Of a stretch of 64,000 nucleotides of DNA, positions 7,953 through 16,902 are shown one piece after another (positions within the stretch are counted from its first letter, which is position 1; each line of letters opens with the position of its first letter). The DNA lies in contig CAZUAI010000018.1 in the NCBI GenBank assembly GCA_964617875.1, positions 1 to 64,000 of the forward strand. The letters run 5' to 3'. Under the pieces are notes generated by a model. That model saw only the letters and a program-made list of their open reading frames with translations, was not told where the DNA came from and made no database searches. The DNA is from CAZMVY01 sp964617875. Lineage in GTDB: Bacteria; Planctomycetota; Phycisphaerae; UBA1845; PWPN01. Both the position numbers and the translations under genes were made by a program.

Positions 7953-8554
7953 TACGGATTGGCCTGCGTGGACGGTTCGACGTTTGCCGGCTTCACTTCG
8001 ATCCTGATCGCGGTGCCGGGCCGGATCTTCTTCTGTTTGAGGGCCTCGCGGATGTCATCGACGACGCGCTCGGCGTACATCTTGGCTGCTCGCGACGCAT
8101 TGCCCCCGGCCGAGGCCCGCATGTCGATGTTGTACGTGAGGACGATCTTGCCCGTTTCGACATGGACCACGCGGACCCAGCCCGTCATGTCGAATGCACC
8201 GTCATCCTTGACGGGGGCACTGCCGACGATCTGGTGAAGCACGACCCCCTCGATGCCCAGGCCGCGACCCCACTGCGCCACGGACCGCTCGTCGAGGTAT
8301 CCGGTCGCCGTGAAGGCCTCTTTGATGACATCCTGAAGGTGGCCGCGCTCGACCACGGAGAACCCCACCGACACGAACTCGTTCGTGAAGAATTCGGCCT
8401 CTGCGGGGCCCTTGCCTCCATGGGCCGCGAGGTTCACCACCGCCACGCGATTGATCTGCTCGATCTCCGGAAGCACGTGGACCCGCTTCTCGCCGCAGCC
8501 GGCGACGGCCAGTGCAAGCCCGGTCACGACACACACGGACAGACCTCTGTTCAT
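7952..8554 (-). CDS. CsgG-like lipoprotein, first gene of pair
   Basis: A 200-residue lipoprotein with signal peptide ending LALAVAGC (Cys20). The mature part has the CsgG-like order: INRVAVVNLA, a long helix, SVGFSVVERGHLQDVIKEA, then GIEGVVLHQIVGSA and a final GWVRVVHVETGKIV strand pair. It appears to be a short paralogue of the next gene. The start is supported by GGAGG six bases upstream and by a good promoter at 8577-8605. Its stop overlaps the ATG of the downstream lipoprotein by one base. The pair probably forms an outer-membrane-associated complex; no substrate can be inferred. Confidence 0.78.
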   Translation of the reverse strand: MNRGLSVCVVTGLALAVAGCGEKRVHVLPEIEQINRVAVVNLAAHGGKGPAEAEFFTNEFVSVGFSVVERGHLQDVIKEAFTATGYLDERSVAQWGRGLGIEGVVLHQIVGSAPVKDDGAFDMTGWVRVVHVETGKIVLTYNIDMRASAGGNASRAAKMYAERVVDDIREALKQKKIRPGTAIRIEVKPANVEPSTQANP

Positions 8555-8576
8555 CGGTTGCCTCCAGACCGGTCAA

Positions 8577-8605
8577 ATGATACCGTTCGCATGGATCGGC
8601 GTAAA
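8577..8605 (-). promoter_or_regulatory. Sigma70-type promoter for the lipoprotein pair
   Basis: The minus strand reads TTTACG, 17 bases, TATCAT (five of six matches at -10). It lies 23 bases before the ATG at 8554, with the GGAGG site between. Confidence 0.6.
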
Positions 8606-8832
8606 AGCGACCCGCCATAAGGGAAACGTTGCCCCGGCCGGCGCGCCTTCCCCCGGCGGACGGACGCGGGCGCCGACGGAACCCCCCGCCCGCGCCCGAC
8701 CATTATCGGACACAAACGCCTGAGCCGGCGCGGCAATACTGGGATCCACGGCCGACTCTTCGGGCCACAACGCCGATCCCCTTCGGCTCGAAGCCATGAC
8801 GTGCCGCCGTCGCCCAAAACGCCCTGAGTGAC

Positions 8833-8861
8833 TTGCATCAAGCACGGCTTTCGCCTACCTT
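8833..8861 (+). promoter_or_regulatory. Sigma70-type promoter for the sugar dehydrogenase
   Basis: TTGCAT, 17 bases, TACCTT, about 40 bases ahead of the ATG at 8902. The rest of 8555-8901 is GC-rich and shows no open gene. Confidence 0.45.
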
Positions 8862-8901
8862 CCGGGCGGCTTGACACTCTTTTCTTTCTGGAGGAAACGC
8901 G

Positions 8902-10536
8902 ATGGCGGCGCAATTCAGCATCAGTCCCGAAGGTGACCGGTTCCCGCTCCCGACGCCCGAGCAGTACCCGGCCGAGTTTGAGCGGCTCAAGGCCCTCGCC
9001 GATCGCCAGCGTGCGGAGGGCAAGGAGATCGTGGTCGTCGTCGGCGTCGGGTTCGTCGGCGCGGTCATGGCCGCCGTCGTGGCCGACAGCAGGGACAAGC
9101 GGACCGGCAGGCACACGAAGTTCGTCATCGGCTACCAGCGCCCCAGCTCGCGCAGCTACTGGAAGATCGAGCTGCTCAACCGCGGGCAGTCGCCGGTGAA
9201 GGCCGAAGACCCCGAGGTCGATCCGATGATCGCCCGGTGCGTCAACGAGAGCCGCACGCTGATCGCGACGTACACGCACGAGGCGCTCAAGCTGGCCGAC
9301 GTGGTCGTCGTGGACGTGCAGTGCGACTACGTGAAGCAGGACCTGGGCAACCTGCGGACGGGGTCGGCGGACATGGCGGCGCTCGAGAAGAGCCTGGCGA
9401 CGATCGGCGACATGATCCCGCCGGAGTGCCTCGTGCTGATCGAGACGACCGTCGCGCCGGGGACGACCGAGTTCGTGGCCTACCCGATTCTCAAAAAGGC
9501 GTTCGAGAAGCGCGGCATCGCGTCCGAGCCGCTGCTGGCCCACAGCTTCGAGCGCGTCATGCCCGGCCGCCACTACGTCTCGAGCATCCGCGACTTCTGG
9601 CGGGTGTGCAGCGGCGTCAACGAGAAGAGCCGCGAGCGCGTCGTGAAGTTCCTCTCGGAGGTGCTCAACGTCGAGAAGTTCCCGCTGACCGTGATGGACC
9701 GCCCGCTCGAGAGCGAGACGACCAAGATCGTCGAGAACAGCTTCCGCGCCACCATGCTCGCCTTCCTCCACGAGTGGAGCCTCTTCGCCGAACGGAACGG
9801 CGTGGACCTGATCAAGGTCGTGAACGCGATCAAGGTCCGGCCGACGCACTGCAACATCATCTTCCCCGGACCGGGGATCGGCGGGTACTGCCTCCCGAAG
9901 GACGGCGGGCTGGGCATGTGGGCGTACAAGCACCTGATGGGCTTCGAGGACGACCTGTTCAAGATCACCGAGGCCGCGATCAACATCAACGACACGCGGG
10001 CGCTGCACGTGGCCGAGCTGGTGCGGGACGCCCTGCGGAACATGGGCAAGTACGTGGCGGCCAGCCGGTGCGTGCTCCTGGGCGCGGCGTACCGCGAGGA
10101 CGTCGGCGACACGCGCTACTCGGGCAGCGAGCTGGTCGTCCGCAAGCTGACCGAGATGGGGGCGGAGGTGGGCATCCACGATCCGTACGTGCAGCACTGG
10201 TGGGAGCTGGAAAGCCAGGACACCTACCCGGCCGTCGGGCAGAGCTGGGCGCGGTTCTTCCGCAACCAGGCGGGGCTGAAGGAGGCGCGGGTCGAGAGCG
10301 ATCTGGCCAGGGCGCTCAAGGACGCCGACGCGGTCGTTCTGGCCGTCCGGCACGACCCGTACCTCAAACTCAACCCCGACGACGTCGTGCGGATGACCGG
10401 CCGGCCGTGCGCGGTCGTGGACTGCTTCGGCATCCTCGACGACGCGAAGATCCGCCGCTACTTCGAGCTGGGCTGCGAGGTCAAGGGCCTCGGCCGCGGA
10501 CACGTGAAACGGATCAAGGACAGCGTGAAGAAGTAA
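8902..10536 (+). CDS. Nucleotide-sugar dehydrogenase (UDP-Glc/GDP-Man DH family)
   Basis: A 544-residue NAD-dependent dehydrogenase that oxidises the C6 alcohol of a nucleotide sugar to the uronate, supplying precursors for surface polysaccharide. The Rossmann motif VVGVGFVG is near residue 50, the NAD-domain ESRTLIATY and TTVAPGTTEF follow, the central helix has the Lys in ETTKIVENSFRA, and the catalytic Cys sits in GIGGYCLPKDGG. It is about 100 residues longer than typical members, with an N-terminal extension of about 40 residues and extra loops. GGAGG lies seven bases before the ATG. It stands alone; no glycosyltransferase lies beside it, so UDP-glucose, UDP-ManNAc and GDP-mannose all remain possible substrates. 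Confidence 0.9.
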   Translation: MAAQFSISPEGDRFPLPTPEQYPAEFERLKALADRQRAEGKEIVVVVGVGFVGAVMAAVVADSRDKRTGRHTKFVIGYQRPSSRSYWKIELLNRGQSPVKAEDPEVDPMIARCVNESRTLIATYTHEALKLADVVVVDVQCDYVKQDLGNLRTGSADMAALEKSLATIGDMIPPECLVLIETTVAPGTTEFVAYPILKKAFEKRGIASEPLLAHSFERVMPGRHYVSSIRDFWRVCSGVNEKSRERVVKFLSEVLNVEKFPLTVMDRPLESETTKIVENSFRATMLAFLHEWSLFAERNGVDLIKVVNAIKVRPTHCNIIFPGPGIGGYCLPKDGGLGMWAYKHLMGFEDDLFKITEAAININDTRALHVAELVRDALRNMGKYVAASRCVLLGAAYREDVGDTRYSGSELVVRKLTEMGAEVGIHDPYVQHWWELESQDTYPAVGQSWARFFRNQAGLKEARVESDLARALKDADAVVLAVRHDPYLKLNPDDVVRMTGRPCAVVDCFGILDDAKIRRYFELGCEVKGLGRGHVKRIKDSVKK

Positions 10537-10803
10537 TCGCCTCGACCGGCGGCCGCCGAAACACGCGCCACCGGCTCGTGCCTGGTGTCGGCCAATAGCA
10601 GGTTGCGACACAGACAGTCGTACGCGATCGGAATGGGAGCCGCGTCGTCAACAGCGGCGTTCCGCGTTGCGGCGTAGCCTGCGCGACTCAGGCGGCAAGC
10701 CAATTCTCGACCCGAAGGCCGGGGACATTGCTGAAATCCTCCAGACGGATGAAGAGCTTCCCTGGACGGGGCTGTTGTCTCGTCGGCGCAACGCCGGAGG
10801 CGG

Positions 10804-12135
10804 TCACGTGTCCGGGTCCAGCTGCGATTTCACGGGCTTGAGCCCGGCGCGGTGCGTTTCGATCTCCTTCAGCAGGTCCGCGACGACGTCCGGATGGTCC
10901 TTCGCCACGTCCTGCGTCTCGGACGGGTCCTGCTCGATCTGGTACAGCAACGGCGGATCGTGCCGGCCCACGTTCTTCCGGTCCGGCCCGTAGCCCGGCC
11001 GCGTCGCGATGAAGGCCTTCCACGGCCCCTTGCGCACGGCCATCAGCATGCTGTCGTCGTAGTAGAAGAAGACGGTCGCCCCGCCGTCGCCGGTGCCCAG
11101 CAGCACGGGTGCGATGCTCCGGCCGTCGAGTTCGCGGTCCCTGGGCAGCTCGACGCCGGCCAGCTCCAGCAGCGTCGGGAAGACGTCCATCGTCGTGGCC
11201 ATGCGCCGCTGCACCGTTCCGGCCTTGATCCGGCCGGGCCACCAGAAAAGACCCGGCTCGCGCATGCCGCCCTCCCACGCCGAACCCTTGCCGTCGCGCA
11301 GCAGCCCCGCGGACCCGCCGTCGAGCCCCTTGACGAGCCACGGCCCGTTGTCGCTGCTGAACATCACCAGGGTGTTCTCCGCCAGACCGGTTTCGCGGAG
11401 GACGCTCAGCACCTCGCCGACGCTCCAGTCCACCTCCTCGACGACGTCGCCGTAGAGCCCGCGAAGGCTCTTGCCGCGGAACCGGTCGGAGGCGTGCAGC
11501 GGCACGTGCGGGAAGGTGTACGCCAGGTAGAGGAAGAACGGCCGTTCGCGGCTCCGGCGGATGAACTCGACCGCCTCGCGCGTGTAGCGGGGCGTGAGCG
11601 TCTCCTGGACGGCGGGCTCCTCGAACAGCGCCTCGTTCCGCAGAAGCGGCGTGGGCCTCATGTCGTTGCTGTACGGGATGCCGAAGTACGAGTCGAAGCC
11701 GTTGCGCGTCGGCAGGTACTGCGGCTGGTGGCCGAGGTGCCACTTGCCGACGCAGGCGGTGGCGTAGCCCTTCGTCTTCAGGGCCTCGGCGATCGTGATC
11801 TCGCTCGCCGGCAGCCCGCCCGTCGAGTTGGCGTAGAGCACGCGCCGCGTGGTGCCGCACATGCCGTTGCGGATCGGCAGCCGGCCGGTGAGCAGCGCCG
11901 CCCGGCTCGGCGTACACACCGGCGCCGCCGAGTAGAACTGCGTGAAGCGCATCCCCTCGGCGGCCATCCGGTCCAGGTTCGGCGTGCGGATCGTCGGGTG
12001 ACCGTAACAGCCAAGGTCGCCATAGCCGAGGTCATCGGCATAGAGAATGACAAAGTTCGGCAGCCGCTCGGCGCCCACGGCCGCGCCGGCCAAGCCGGTC
12101 AGCAGGCCTGCGACAACGGGCATCATCCGGCACAT
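10804..12135 (-). CDS. Secreted sulfatase (arylsulfatase family)
   Basis: A 443-residue sulfatase that hydrolyses sulfate esters after its active-site cysteine is converted to formylglycine. The signal peptide MCRMMPVVAGLLTGLAGAAV is followed by the metal-binding LYADDLGYGDLG and the signature CTPSRAALLTGR with Cys74. KWHLG, FSSDNGPW and a GSAWEGGMREP stretch complete the fold. The start at 12135 has AAGAAGG upstream; a longer frame runs back into the preceding sulfatase gene and is not real. It lies 25 bases after a second sulfatase on the same strand, probably one operon. The substrate is probably a sulfated polysaccharide; this is inference from the lineage. Confidence 0.93.
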   Translation of the reverse strand: MCRMMPVVAGLLTGLAGAAVGAERLPNFVILYADDLGYGDLGCYGHPTIRTPNLDRMAAEGMRFTQFYSAAPVCTPSRAALLTGRLPIRNGMCGTTRRVLYANSTGGLPASEITIAEALKTKGYATACVGKWHLGHQPQYLPTRNGFDSYFGIPYSNDMRPTPLLRNEALFEEPAVQETLTPRYTREAVEFIRRSRERPFFLYLAYTFPHVPLHASDRFRGKSLRGLYGDVVEEVDWSVGEVLSVLRETGLAENTLVMFSSDNGPWLVKGLDGGSAGLLRDGKGSAWEGGMREPGLFWWPGRIKAGTVQRRMATTMDVFPTLLELAGVELPRDRELDGRSIAPVLLGTGDGGATVFFYYDDSMLMAVRKGPWKAFIATRPGYGPDRKNVGRHDPPLLYQIEQDPSETQDVAKDHPDVVADLLKEIETHRAGLKPVKSQLDPDT

Positions 12136-12160
12136 GATCTGCACCTTCTTTCTGCTGAAG

Positions 12161-13534
12161 TCAGGGGGTTTGCGCTCTTCCGCGTTCCCGCTTTTTCGCT
12201 TTCCCCAGCGACGCCTTCCATGCGTCGCCTGCCTGGAGGAGTTCTTCGGCCACCTGCGGATGCTGCGCCCGCAGGTTGGTCTTCTCGCCCGGGTCGGCCT
12301 CCAGGTCGGCCAGGAAGACCGTCTCGTCGCCGCCGGCCCGGGCCCGCCGCGACGCCGGTTGCGCCTCCGCGCCGTTGCGGACCACCTTCCACCGTCCGCG
12401 GCGGACGGCGAGCTGCTCGCCCTGCGCCCAGTACAACGTATCGTGTCCCGTTGCGGCCCGGTCCTTGAGCACCGGCACCCAACTCCGCCCATCCAGCGCG
12501 CGATCGGTCGGCGGGGGCGCCCCGATGGCCTCCGCGACGGTCGGGAACACGTCCATTGCGATCACCAGCTGGTCGCGAACCTCGTTCTCCGGCGCCGTCC
12601 CGGGCCAGCGGAGGATCGCGGGCATGCGGATGCCGCCCTCGAAAAGGCTGAACTTGTGGCCGCGGTACGGCCCGTTGCTGCCGCCGCCGTAGTTCGCCCG
12701 CGCCTCGACGCTCGCCCCGTTGTCGCTGGCGAAGAAGACGAGCGTGTCGCGGTCCAGCCCGTGCCGCCGGAGCCGCTCGAGGATGCCGCCGATCGCGTCG
12801 TCCATGCACGTGACCATCGCCGCGTAGATCGCCCGGTCCGGCGGGAGCGACTCGTGCATCCGCCGGAACCGCTCGGGGGCCTGCATGGGATAGTGCGGCG
12901 CATTGAACGCCACATAGAGGAGAAACGGCCCGCCGCGGCGCTCGTCGATGAACCGCGTCGCCTCGCGGGCGATCAGGTCCGTCATGTACTGCCCCTCCTC
13001 GTGGACCTCGTCGCGGTTGCGGTAGAGGTCATGGTGGGGCGGGTCCTGCCAGTAGAACATGTGCGAGTAGTAGTCGATGCACCCGGCGTGATGGCCGAAG
13101 AAGAAGTCGAACCCCTGCGCGTTGGGCTGCGTCTCGCGGGAGCCGCCCAGGTGCCACTTGCCGACCAGGGCCGTCGCGTAGCCGCGCGTCTTCGCCAGCT
13201 CGGCGATCGTGACCTCGTCGGCGGGCATGCCGGCGTCGCCGGGCATCGAACCGCAGTTGGACGGCACGCCGGCGCGGATCGGGCAGCGCCCGGTCAGCAG
13301 GGCCGCCCGCGACGGCGAGCAGACCGGCGCGGCCGAGTAGTAGTTCGTAAACCGCACGCCCGCGCGGGCCAGGGCGTCGAGGTTCGGCGTGCGGATGTCG
13401 CGGCAGCCGTAGCACCCGACGTCGCCGATCCCCATGTCGTCGGCGTAGATGATGACGACGTTCGGCGGGCGCCCTTCGGCGGCCGCACGGAGGCCCGCCA
13501 TCACCACCCAGGAGGCAATCAGGATGAGTCGCAT
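12161..13534 (-). CDS. Secreted sulfatase, upstream paralogue
   Basis: A 457-residue sulfatase with signal peptide (MRLILIASWVVMAGLRAAAE), metal site IYADDMGIGDVG, signature CSPSRAALLTGR with Cys72, KWHLGG and FFASDNGAS. It is clearly paralogous to the downstream gene but diverged, for example in the HHAGCIDYYSHMF loop that may shape substrate choice. The C-terminus ends in a Lys/Arg-rich tail. The Cys type of the signature means it depends on a formylglycine-generating or radical-SAM maturase; none with the needed residues is in this window. Confidence 0.93.
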   Translation of the reverse strand: MRLILIASWVVMAGLRAAAEGRPPNVVIIYADDMGIGDVGCYGCRDIRTPNLDALARAGVRFTNYYSAAPVCSPSRAALLTGRCPIRAGVPSNCGSMPGDAGMPADEVTIAELAKTRGYATALVGKWHLGGSRETQPNAQGFDFFFGHHAGCIDYYSHMFYWQDPPHHDLYRNRDEVHEEGQYMTDLIAREATRFIDERRGGPFLLYVAFNAPHYPMQAPERFRRMHESLPPDRAIYAAMVTCMDDAIGGILERLRRHGLDRDTLVFFASDNGASVEARANYGGGSNGPYRGHKFSLFEGGIRMPAILRWPGTAPENEVRDQLVIAMDVFPTVAEAIGAPPPTDRALDGRSWVPVLKDRAATGHDTLYWAQGEQLAVRRGRWKVVRNGAEAQPASRRARAGGDETVFLADLEADPGEKTNLRAQHPQVAEELLQAGDAWKASLGKAKKRERGRAQTP

Positions 13535-13615
13535 GAAGATGGTGTACCCCGGCGGGAGGACAATGGCAATCGGGCGGGGGAAGCCGGCCGCGCCGGGTGA
13601 CCGACCGAAACGGCC

Positions 13616-14302
13616 TCAGTCGCGGAGCCGCCGCGGGCGGGACGAACCGGTGAGAATCTCGCGGACCTTTTCCATCGCCACACGCACGCCGTCCATGCGG
13701 GGGTGCAGCTTGATGGCGGCATGGTATGCGTCGAGCGACCGCTCGAACATCCCGAGTTCGGCGTAGGCATGGCCCAGGCCCGCCGCCGCGCCGAAATGGT
13801 AGGGGTTCAACGCGAGCGTGCGGCGGCAATCAGCCACGCTGCGCAGGTACTTCCCCGAAAGGTACCACGCGATCGCGCGCTGGTTGTACGCCTCGGCGAA
13901 GTCGGGGCAACGGCGGATCGCGTCGTCGAGCCGCCGTACGGCCTGCGTATAGGCGTTTTCGTTCATCGCCTCGATCGCCTCGATGAGAAGCGTGTTGGCC
14001 TCGGGGCCGCCCGCGCGGAGCCAGATGGACCACAAGGCGTTCTCCGCCAGCGTTGCAACGGCTTCGTCCGAATGGTGCAGCAGGCGGGCCAGCGCCGGCG
14101 TATCGGACATCGTGCCGCACGCCGCCAGCGAGGTCACGCTCGCCTTCACAAGGTCCGCATTGGGGTCGGTCAGCATGCCGACCAGGGCCGGCCGGGGTAC
14201 GTGCTGCCCAAGATACGCCTTCAGTCCGTCCGAATCGTGCGATTGAAGATAGGAATTCGCCGCCGCCGCATAGTCCAGGCCCGTCGTCGCCGCAGACTTC
14301 AT
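13616..14302 (-). CDS. HEAT/TPR-repeat protein
   Basis: A 228-residue all-helical protein. Residues about 20-85 look like HEAT-type repeats (PRPALVGMLTDPNADLVKAS, then a DTPALARLLHHSDEAV repeat). Residues about 100-210 carry three tetratricopeptide repeats, with RRLDDAIRRCPDFAEAYNQR and AYHAAIKLHPRMDG as clear units. It has no signal peptide, so it is probably a cytoplasmic scaffold or part of a regulatory complex. The ATG at 14302 is chosen because GGGAG lies six bases upstream; an upstream ATG at 14323 has no such site. No partner is evident from the neighbours. Confidence 0.72.
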   Translation of the reverse strand: MKSAATTGLDYAAAANSYLQSHDSDGLKAYLGQHVPRPALVGMLTDPNADLVKASVTSLAACGTMSDTPALARLLHHSDEAVATLAENALWSIWLRAGGPEANTLLIEAIEAMNENAYTQAVRRLDDAIRRCPDFAEAYNQRAIAWYLSGKYLRSVADCRRTLALNPYHFGAAAGLGHAYAELGMFERSLDAYHAAIKLHPRMDGVRVAMEKVREILTGSSRPRRLRD

Positions 14303-14557
14303 GGTCAGCTCCCGAACATCCATGCACCCGACGCCGTCCCCGCCGCACACAATCGAACCGTTCTGCCGCAAGACCCGTCTTCCCTCACCAGCCAGTACGG
14401 TCCTCGTGATACGGCAAACGTGCGCCGCGCGACTCCGTCAATTCGTCGATACGCCAGTACGTACTCTCGAACCCCGATCCTCTTGTCCACCGAACCCTCT
14501 CGGGGACATGCGATCCTGACTCCAATCCACACCACCCCGGAAATGCCCGATACTTAC

Positions 14558-14586
14558 ATGCTATCCCATAGTCTGCCCCAAGTCAA
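14558..14586 (-). promoter_or_regulatory. Candidate promoter for the HEAT/TPR gene
   Basis: The minus strand reads TTGACT, 17 bases, TAGCAT. It would give a leader of about 250 bases before the ATG at 14302. The interval 14303-14609 shows no other gene. Confidence 0.45.
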
Positions 14587-14609
14587 CTGAATCGTTCAAA
14601 TGGGGACGT

Positions 14610-15533
14610 TCACAGGGCTGGGGATCCTTGCCGATGAACCTGCGAACGAACACCGAACATCGGCGTCGAGGGTGGAAGCCGGAACAATGCCCGCGACGGC
14701 AGAACCCCGATCTCCGCCGGCAGCCAGCCGGCGCTGTCGCCGTCCGTTTCCAGCGGCAACGGAACGGACGATTCGATATGGACCCGCGATGCCCGGCGGT
14801 AGATCACGTCCGGCCGCTCGACGTGACGCCGGATCAATGTGAAGAACGAGTGGACGAGCAACCGTCCCTGCCAGCGGCACGGATAGATACAGACGTCCAG
14901 CAGGCCGTCATCGTCCCGCGCATCGCGGAGGATTCGTAATCCCATGCCATAGCGAGGGATATTGCCGATCATGATAAGGCCGCCGTCATCGAAAACGAGG
15001 CGGCCGTCGATGATGACGCGAATCGGCGGGAACCGGTACTCCCAGAACGTCCGCCACAGCGGCCAGAAGTAGTCGGCCCGGGTGATGTGCCCCCGGCGGA
15101 CGCGCGTGACGCGGCGAACCGCCTCCGCGTCGAATCCGGCGCCGCTCACGCTGAGAAAATGGCGCCCATTGGCAACGCCCACGTCAAACGGCCGCACCCG
15201 CCCCTCGGCAATGCAGGACCACAGGCACTCTGCGGACAAGGTGTAGCCCAGGTGCCTCGCGAGGAGGTTTTCCGTGCCCGCAGGCAGCAGTGCAATGGGC
15301 AATGGGCGGGCGAGCCGCCCTTCGGCGACCTCCCGGGCCGTCCCGTCGCCGCCAACCGCCACGATCAGGTCCACGTCGTCGCCGATGCCGCGGGACAGGT
15401 CCACGGCATGGCCGGGGGCCCGCGTCTTGAGGACCTGTGCCCGCCCGCCCGTTTGCGCCAATCGCCGGCCAATCTCCGTAACGATGGCGCCGGCCTTCGC
15501 ACTGCCCGCGATGGGGTTGACGATGAACGCCAC
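14610..15533 (-). CDS. Diacylglycerol/lipid kinase family protein (YegS/DgkB-like)
   Basis: A 307-residue kinase of the DAGK catalytic family, which phosphorylates lipids such as diacylglycerol or sphingoid bases. FIVNPIAGSAKAG is at the start, the nucleotide-binding VAVGGDGTAREVAEG near residue 60, LPAGTENLLARHLG near 85, and SVSGAGFDAEAV near 130; the C-terminal beta domain has ILRDARDDDGLLDVC. The annotated start is GTG at 15533. An AAAGGAG sequence lies 16 bases upstream, which is far, and fits an in-frame CTG at 15542 better, so the true start may be three codons earlier. Confidence 0.85.
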   Translation of the reverse strand: MAFIVNPIAGSAKAGAIVTEIGRRLAQTGGRAQVLKTRAPGHAVDLSRGIGDDVDLIVAVGGDGTAREVAEGRLARPLPIALLPAGTENLLARHLGYTLSAECLWSCIAEGRVRPFDVGVANGRHFLSVSGAGFDAEAVRRVTRVRRGHITRADYFWPLWRTFWEYRFPPIRVIIDGRLVFDDGGLIMIGNIPRYGMGLRILRDARDDDGLLDVCIYPCRWQGRLLVHSFFTLIRRHVERPDVIYRRASRVHIESSVPLPLETDGDSAGWLPAEIGVLPSRALFRLPPSTPMFGVRSQVHRQGSPAL

Positions 15534-15918
15534 GGAAGCCAGAGCACAACTCCTTTAGCGACAAGCGATTGCGCCCACAATGGCAAAACCGATTGTACCC
15601 GGGATGTCGGGGATCGCCAAGCGGTCGCGCCGCCCGGCGGGTCACATTGCCGCGCGGGAATGGTGCGGTATGGGGCGTCCGAAGCCCCGCTTGCAATCCT
15701 CGTGCCGGTCGCTAAGATATCGGGTTCGGCAGGGTGGGCGTCAGGCGTGGACAGGCATGGCTTTTGCCCGTTTGGGTGGTCAGCCCGCCGCTTCCAGGCA
15801 TGGTGCATCAACGAACGTTCACGAAAGGCTTGTGGCAGCCCCCGGCAGGAGATGCGCGCCCCACGGTTCGCCGTGCCCTCCGGCCTCTTGCGGGAGGCAT
15901 GAGTCCCGTTGTTGATGG
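15534..15918. other. Divergent intergenic region
   Basis: Between the lipid kinase and the TPR-alphaCTD gene. It holds one weak plus-strand promoter candidate (TTGCAA at 15691-15696, 16 bases, TAAGAT at 15713-15718), about 200 bases ahead of the next gene, and no convincing gene or RNA. Confidence 0.3.
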
Positions 15919-15924
15919 GTGGAG

Positions 15925-16896
15925 ATGATGGAACAGGTCGAATCGTTGATCAAGTCGGGGCAGTTGGAACAGGCCGCGGAGATTCTGGCACGGCATCGTC
16001 AGGAGGGCGAGTCGCAGGCGTCCTGGCATTACCTGTCGGGCCTTCTCGCGGAGAAGCAGGGCGACGCCGAGGCGGCGATCACCGCCTACCAGCGGACGCT
16101 CGAACTGGATCCCGAGAATGAGCAGGCGATGTTCCGGCTGGCCTACAACCTTGATCTCCGCGGCGAGGACGCGGAGGCCATACGGTGGTACAAGACCTGC
16201 ACGCAGCGCACCCCGGCCCACGTCAACGCCCTGCTGAATCTGGCCGTCCTCTACGAGGACCACAATCAGTTCGAGGCCGCCGAGCACTGCATCGACGACG
16301 TTCTCGGCACGTTCCCCAACCATCAGCGGGCGATGTTGTTCCTCAAGGATGTTCTCAGCTCGATGGACATGTACTACGACGAAGAGCTGGACCGCTCGCG
16401 CGAGAAACGCAGCGCGTTGCTGGACGTGCCCGTCACGGACTTCGAGCTGAGCGTGCGCAGCCGCAACTGCCTCAAGAAGATGAATATCAACACGCTGGGC
16501 GACCTGCTTCGGGTGACCGAGGCCGAGCTGCTCGCGTACAAGAACTTCGGCGAGACCTCGCTGCACGAGATCAAGATCATGCTCGCGCAGAAGGGTCTGC
16601 GGCTGGGGCAGGCGCTCGACGATCCGACGTTGACGATGATCCCGACCGCCCCGGCCGCACGGCCGCCGACGCCGCAGGCCCCGCCGGAGATCGTCAACAA
16701 GCCCGTCGCCGAGCTGGAACTGTCCGTGCGGTCGCGCAAGTGCCTGCAGCGGCTGAACATCAATACCATCGGCGAACTGGCCATGCGGACCGAGGCCGAC
16801 CTTCTCGGCACCAAGAACTTCGGTCAGACCTCGCTGGCCGAGATCAAGGAGCGGCTCGCCCAGTTCAACCTGTCGCTGCGGGCCCCGGACAGCTGA
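15925..16896 (+). CDS. TPR protein with two RNA polymerase alpha-CTD-like domains
   Basis: A 323-residue cytoplasmic protein. Residues about 1-150 are tetratricopeptide repeats (LEQAAEILARHRQEGE, ITAYQRTLELDPENEQAMFR, EAIRWYKTCTQRTPAHVNAL). Residues about 171-228 and 260-319 are two copies of the RNA polymerase alpha C-terminal domain. Both keep the DNA-contacting Arg (LSVRSR, E. coli Arg265) and the NFGxTSL turn with Ser299; the Lys298 position is Thr in both, and Asn268 is kept only in copy 1. Linker residues are Pro/Ala-rich. It could bind UP-like DNA or contact sigma/activators. The start is uncertain: GTG 15919, ATG 15925 and ATG 15928 are in frame behind GGTGGAG. Confidence 0.85.
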   Translation: MMEQVESLIKSGQLEQAAEILARHRQEGESQASWHYLSGLLAEKQGDAEAAITAYQRTLELDPENEQAMFRLAYNLDLRGEDAEAIRWYKTCTQRTPAHVNALLNLAVLYEDHNQFEAAEHCIDDVLGTFPNHQRAMLFLKDVLSSMDMYYDEELDRSREKRSALLDVPVTDFELSVRSRNCLKKMNINTLGDLLRVTEAELLAYKNFGETSLHEIKIMLAQKGLRLGQALDDPTLTMIPTAPAARPPTPQAPPEIVNKPVAELELSVRSRKCLQRLNINTIGELAMRTEADLLGTKNFGQTSLAEIKERLAQFNLSLRAPDS

Positions 16897-16902
16897 CCGT
16901 TC

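Noticed and set aside
8871..8876. TTGACA as the -35 of the sugar dehydrogenase
   Set aside because: It lies only 25 bases before the ATG, leaving no room for a -10 and ribosome site; the element at 8833-8861 fits better.
10537..10803. Possible gene remnant after the sugar dehydrogenase
   Set aside because: A minus-strand frame here ends with a protein-like stretch (LFIRLEDFSNVPGLRVENW), but there is no start, ribosome site or matching neighbour; it is too short to call.
14457..14464. GTACGTAC as another AraR-type site
   Set aside because: Flanking bases differ, it lies in the leader of an unrelated HEAT/TPR gene, and the same core also occurs by chance inside a gene at 18101-18108.
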